Assembly: GCF_022539315.1 (NCBI RefSeq)
Contig: NC_066316.1
Location: 25,595,245-25,659,244, forward strand
DNA: 64,000 nucleotides
Direction of reading: 5' to 3'
Origin: Serinus canaria
Lineage: Eukaryota; Chordata; Aves; Passeriformes; Fringillidae
Below, in pieces: positions 62,165 through 64,000 of this stretch. The notes under the pieces are model-generated. The model was given only the letters and a program-made list of their open reading frames with translations. It was not told where the DNA came from and ran no database searches. Position 1 is the stretch's first letter; each line of letters starts with the position of its first letter. A program made the position numbers and the translations under genes.

Positions 62165-62370
62165 TATATATATATACACACACACAGATATATATAGAGT
62201 ATATATATACATAGGATATGTATATGTACATCTACTATGTACATATAGTATGTATATATAGTGTAAAAATATGTATGTATGTATACTATATATATATACA
62301 CATAGTATATGTACATATACTGTATATGTGTATTTACTTTGTATATATACAAAGTATATATATGCATATA
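62165..62370. repeat. AT-rich compound microsatellite (TA, CA, TATG units)
   Basis: About 200 bases of mixed tatata, cacaca, gtatat and acatat units, with many self-complementary stretches, in a PLEKHH2 intron. Slippage-prone low-complexity DNA. Confidence 0.92.
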
Positions 62371-64000
62371 TGCATACAAAAGGTGTATTTTTTAAGTTTG
62401 TGAGTGATGACTTTTGAGTTTATACCCTTTGCTAATTTTGTGTAATATGTGCTTTACACAAATGAAAATTTCTTTACTTGCACAAAAATATATATGTTCA
62501 ACATTTCTGAATACAGCCAAGAAACTTCCAGGTGACCCTTGAAAAGGAGTCCCTTTATGATTTGCCTTTGTATTGTACAAAATTCCCAGTGACTGTGTGT
62601 TGTACTTCAATGTCCAGACCCCCAAGGCAATACACCTCTGTTTTTATTGCTGCCATGTTTCTTCAAAGCATTCACTGTTTATTCACATGTGGCATTTCTC
62701 TGTTCATTGTTTGAACAAAAATAGCTCAATTTGATGAGTGTCAGATGTAGAGTAGTTATTTCCTTACTTAGTTTAAAACCAAATCTGTTTCTAACAATAG
62801 AAACTGTTTTCTGTAATTCAGTAATTGATGCAGCATGCACTAATCTGTTTTCTGGAAATGGTAAGAGAATTTTTACCTTAAAGACAGAAGGAGAAAGTGC
62901 AGGTTAAAGTAGCATCTCCTCTTCTGTACCTGTGTTCTTTAGTCAATATGCTTCTATATTTTGTATATTTAAGTCTGTAAAATAAAAACCAGTATAGATT
63001 ATGACAGGACATCTCTGAATTCTCAGTGAACTTGCACCAATCCAATGTGGGTGATAGAACAATTCCTTACAAGAGGTAGGTTGAACTGGGGCATTATTTC
63101 AACTTACCGTATTTAGGACATGATAGAAAATTGTGCTTAAACATATCTCACATGCCAAATGTTATCAATAACATGATGGCCCTCCATGTTTCTCCTGGGA
63201 AGCCAACTTTATGTCAGCTGATCCTTTACAGACTGTAGTTCATTCAAGAACCTAACAGCTGATACAAAACATTTTGATCCAGTGATACTGGCAATTTGCT
63301 GAGGTGTATACAGAAAGAAGTTGGTGGGACAGAGGTCTGGGTCAACAGATCTTTCTTTTTTTCAAATGGAATTCTTTATAAAGTCAGAGTTGGTTGTCAG
63401 TATTCAGGATGCTGCCACAGGTGAGAGTTCTGTGTCTGACATTTGCCTCTGATCATGGATATGGCTGCTGTTACCTGCCACATCCATCCTCAGGTTAAGG
63501 ATTTTTTATTAATTTTTATTTGAGAATCTTAAGCTATCAATGCATGGTGTGAAATGGCCTTCATAGTCTTTGGATACAGAGGATTTAGCATTGCATTTTA
63601 TTCTTGATGAGTTCAAAGCATGACTTGATTTAAACCATTAGCTATTCAACCAGGCTTGCATTTCCCCCTTCTCTCAGTAATGCTGTGATCACTGTTGAGA
63701 AGCTTGTCACTCACTTAAGAAGAAGGTTTAAGGTTAGGTTTTGTTTCTGAAGAAAAATTCTTCCCATAGAAATTGTTCCAATCTTTTGCCCAACAAGTTT
63801 AATAGCCTTCAGAGTATTCTAAGGTAGTAATTTCTTCTGTTGAACTTCACAGGCTTATAAACAAGCAAGGCTGTCAGAGTATAGATTTAAATCTAATTTT
63901 TCAGGAAAAACCATCTGGTGATTATTTATGCAAATGGCAAAACCATATTTTTTTAAGTTTCATTATTGTTACAGCAGACCCTGCAAAACAAACCTCTATT

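Overview
This is ordinary nuclear DNA from a land vertebrate, most likely a bird. It is AT-rich with sparse, intron-split coding sequence and two sharply bounded CpG islands. Several copies of the CR1 LINE are present, in both orientations, with the CR1 3' end recognisable as a text close to 'ccttccaacc...attct.tga'. CR1 abundance with no SINE or L1 seen points to birds; turtles and crocodilians also carry CR1, and the species cannot be named from the sequence alone.

Layout. Positions 1 to about 40,930 hold the 5' two-thirds of THADA on the minus strand. Twenty-four coding exons, from the initiator ATG at 39,429 down to 5,367, could be placed with splice sites and a continuous reading frame of 3,794 coding bases (1,264 complete codons). 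The last third of the protein lies beyond position 1. A CpG island at about 40,360-40,930 is the THADA promoter and probable non-coding exon 1; CR1 copies lie on both sides of it. From about 41,430 to 46,900 is intergenic DNA with no gene seen. A second CpG island at about 47,300-47,900 is the likely promoter of PLEKHH2, on the plus strand. Its first coding exon is at 52,009-52,138, and the remaining 12 kb is intron with no further exon recognised. The two genes are therefore head to head, with about 6.4 kb between their islands; the same neighbours are known in human 2p21.

Function. THADA is the vertebrate counterpart of yeast Trm732, the helical-repeat partner of the FTSJ1/Trm7 2'-O-methyltransferase that modifies position 32 of certain tRNAs. 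PLEKHH2 is a PH/MyTH4/FERM protein of the actin cortex. They share no known pathway; they are neighbours only.

No operon, CRISPR, tRNA, rRNA, viral element or novel multi-gene system is visible. The most unusual non-coding signals are a perfect 48-bp inverted repeat with a 6-base loop (60,444-60,545), several shorter perfect hairpins of the same style, a small intronic CpG cluster with a strong CTCF-like motif (about 22,488-22,506), and non-standard splice sites around THADA coding exons 4 and 5. Comparisons with human proteins are from memory of those families, not from a search.
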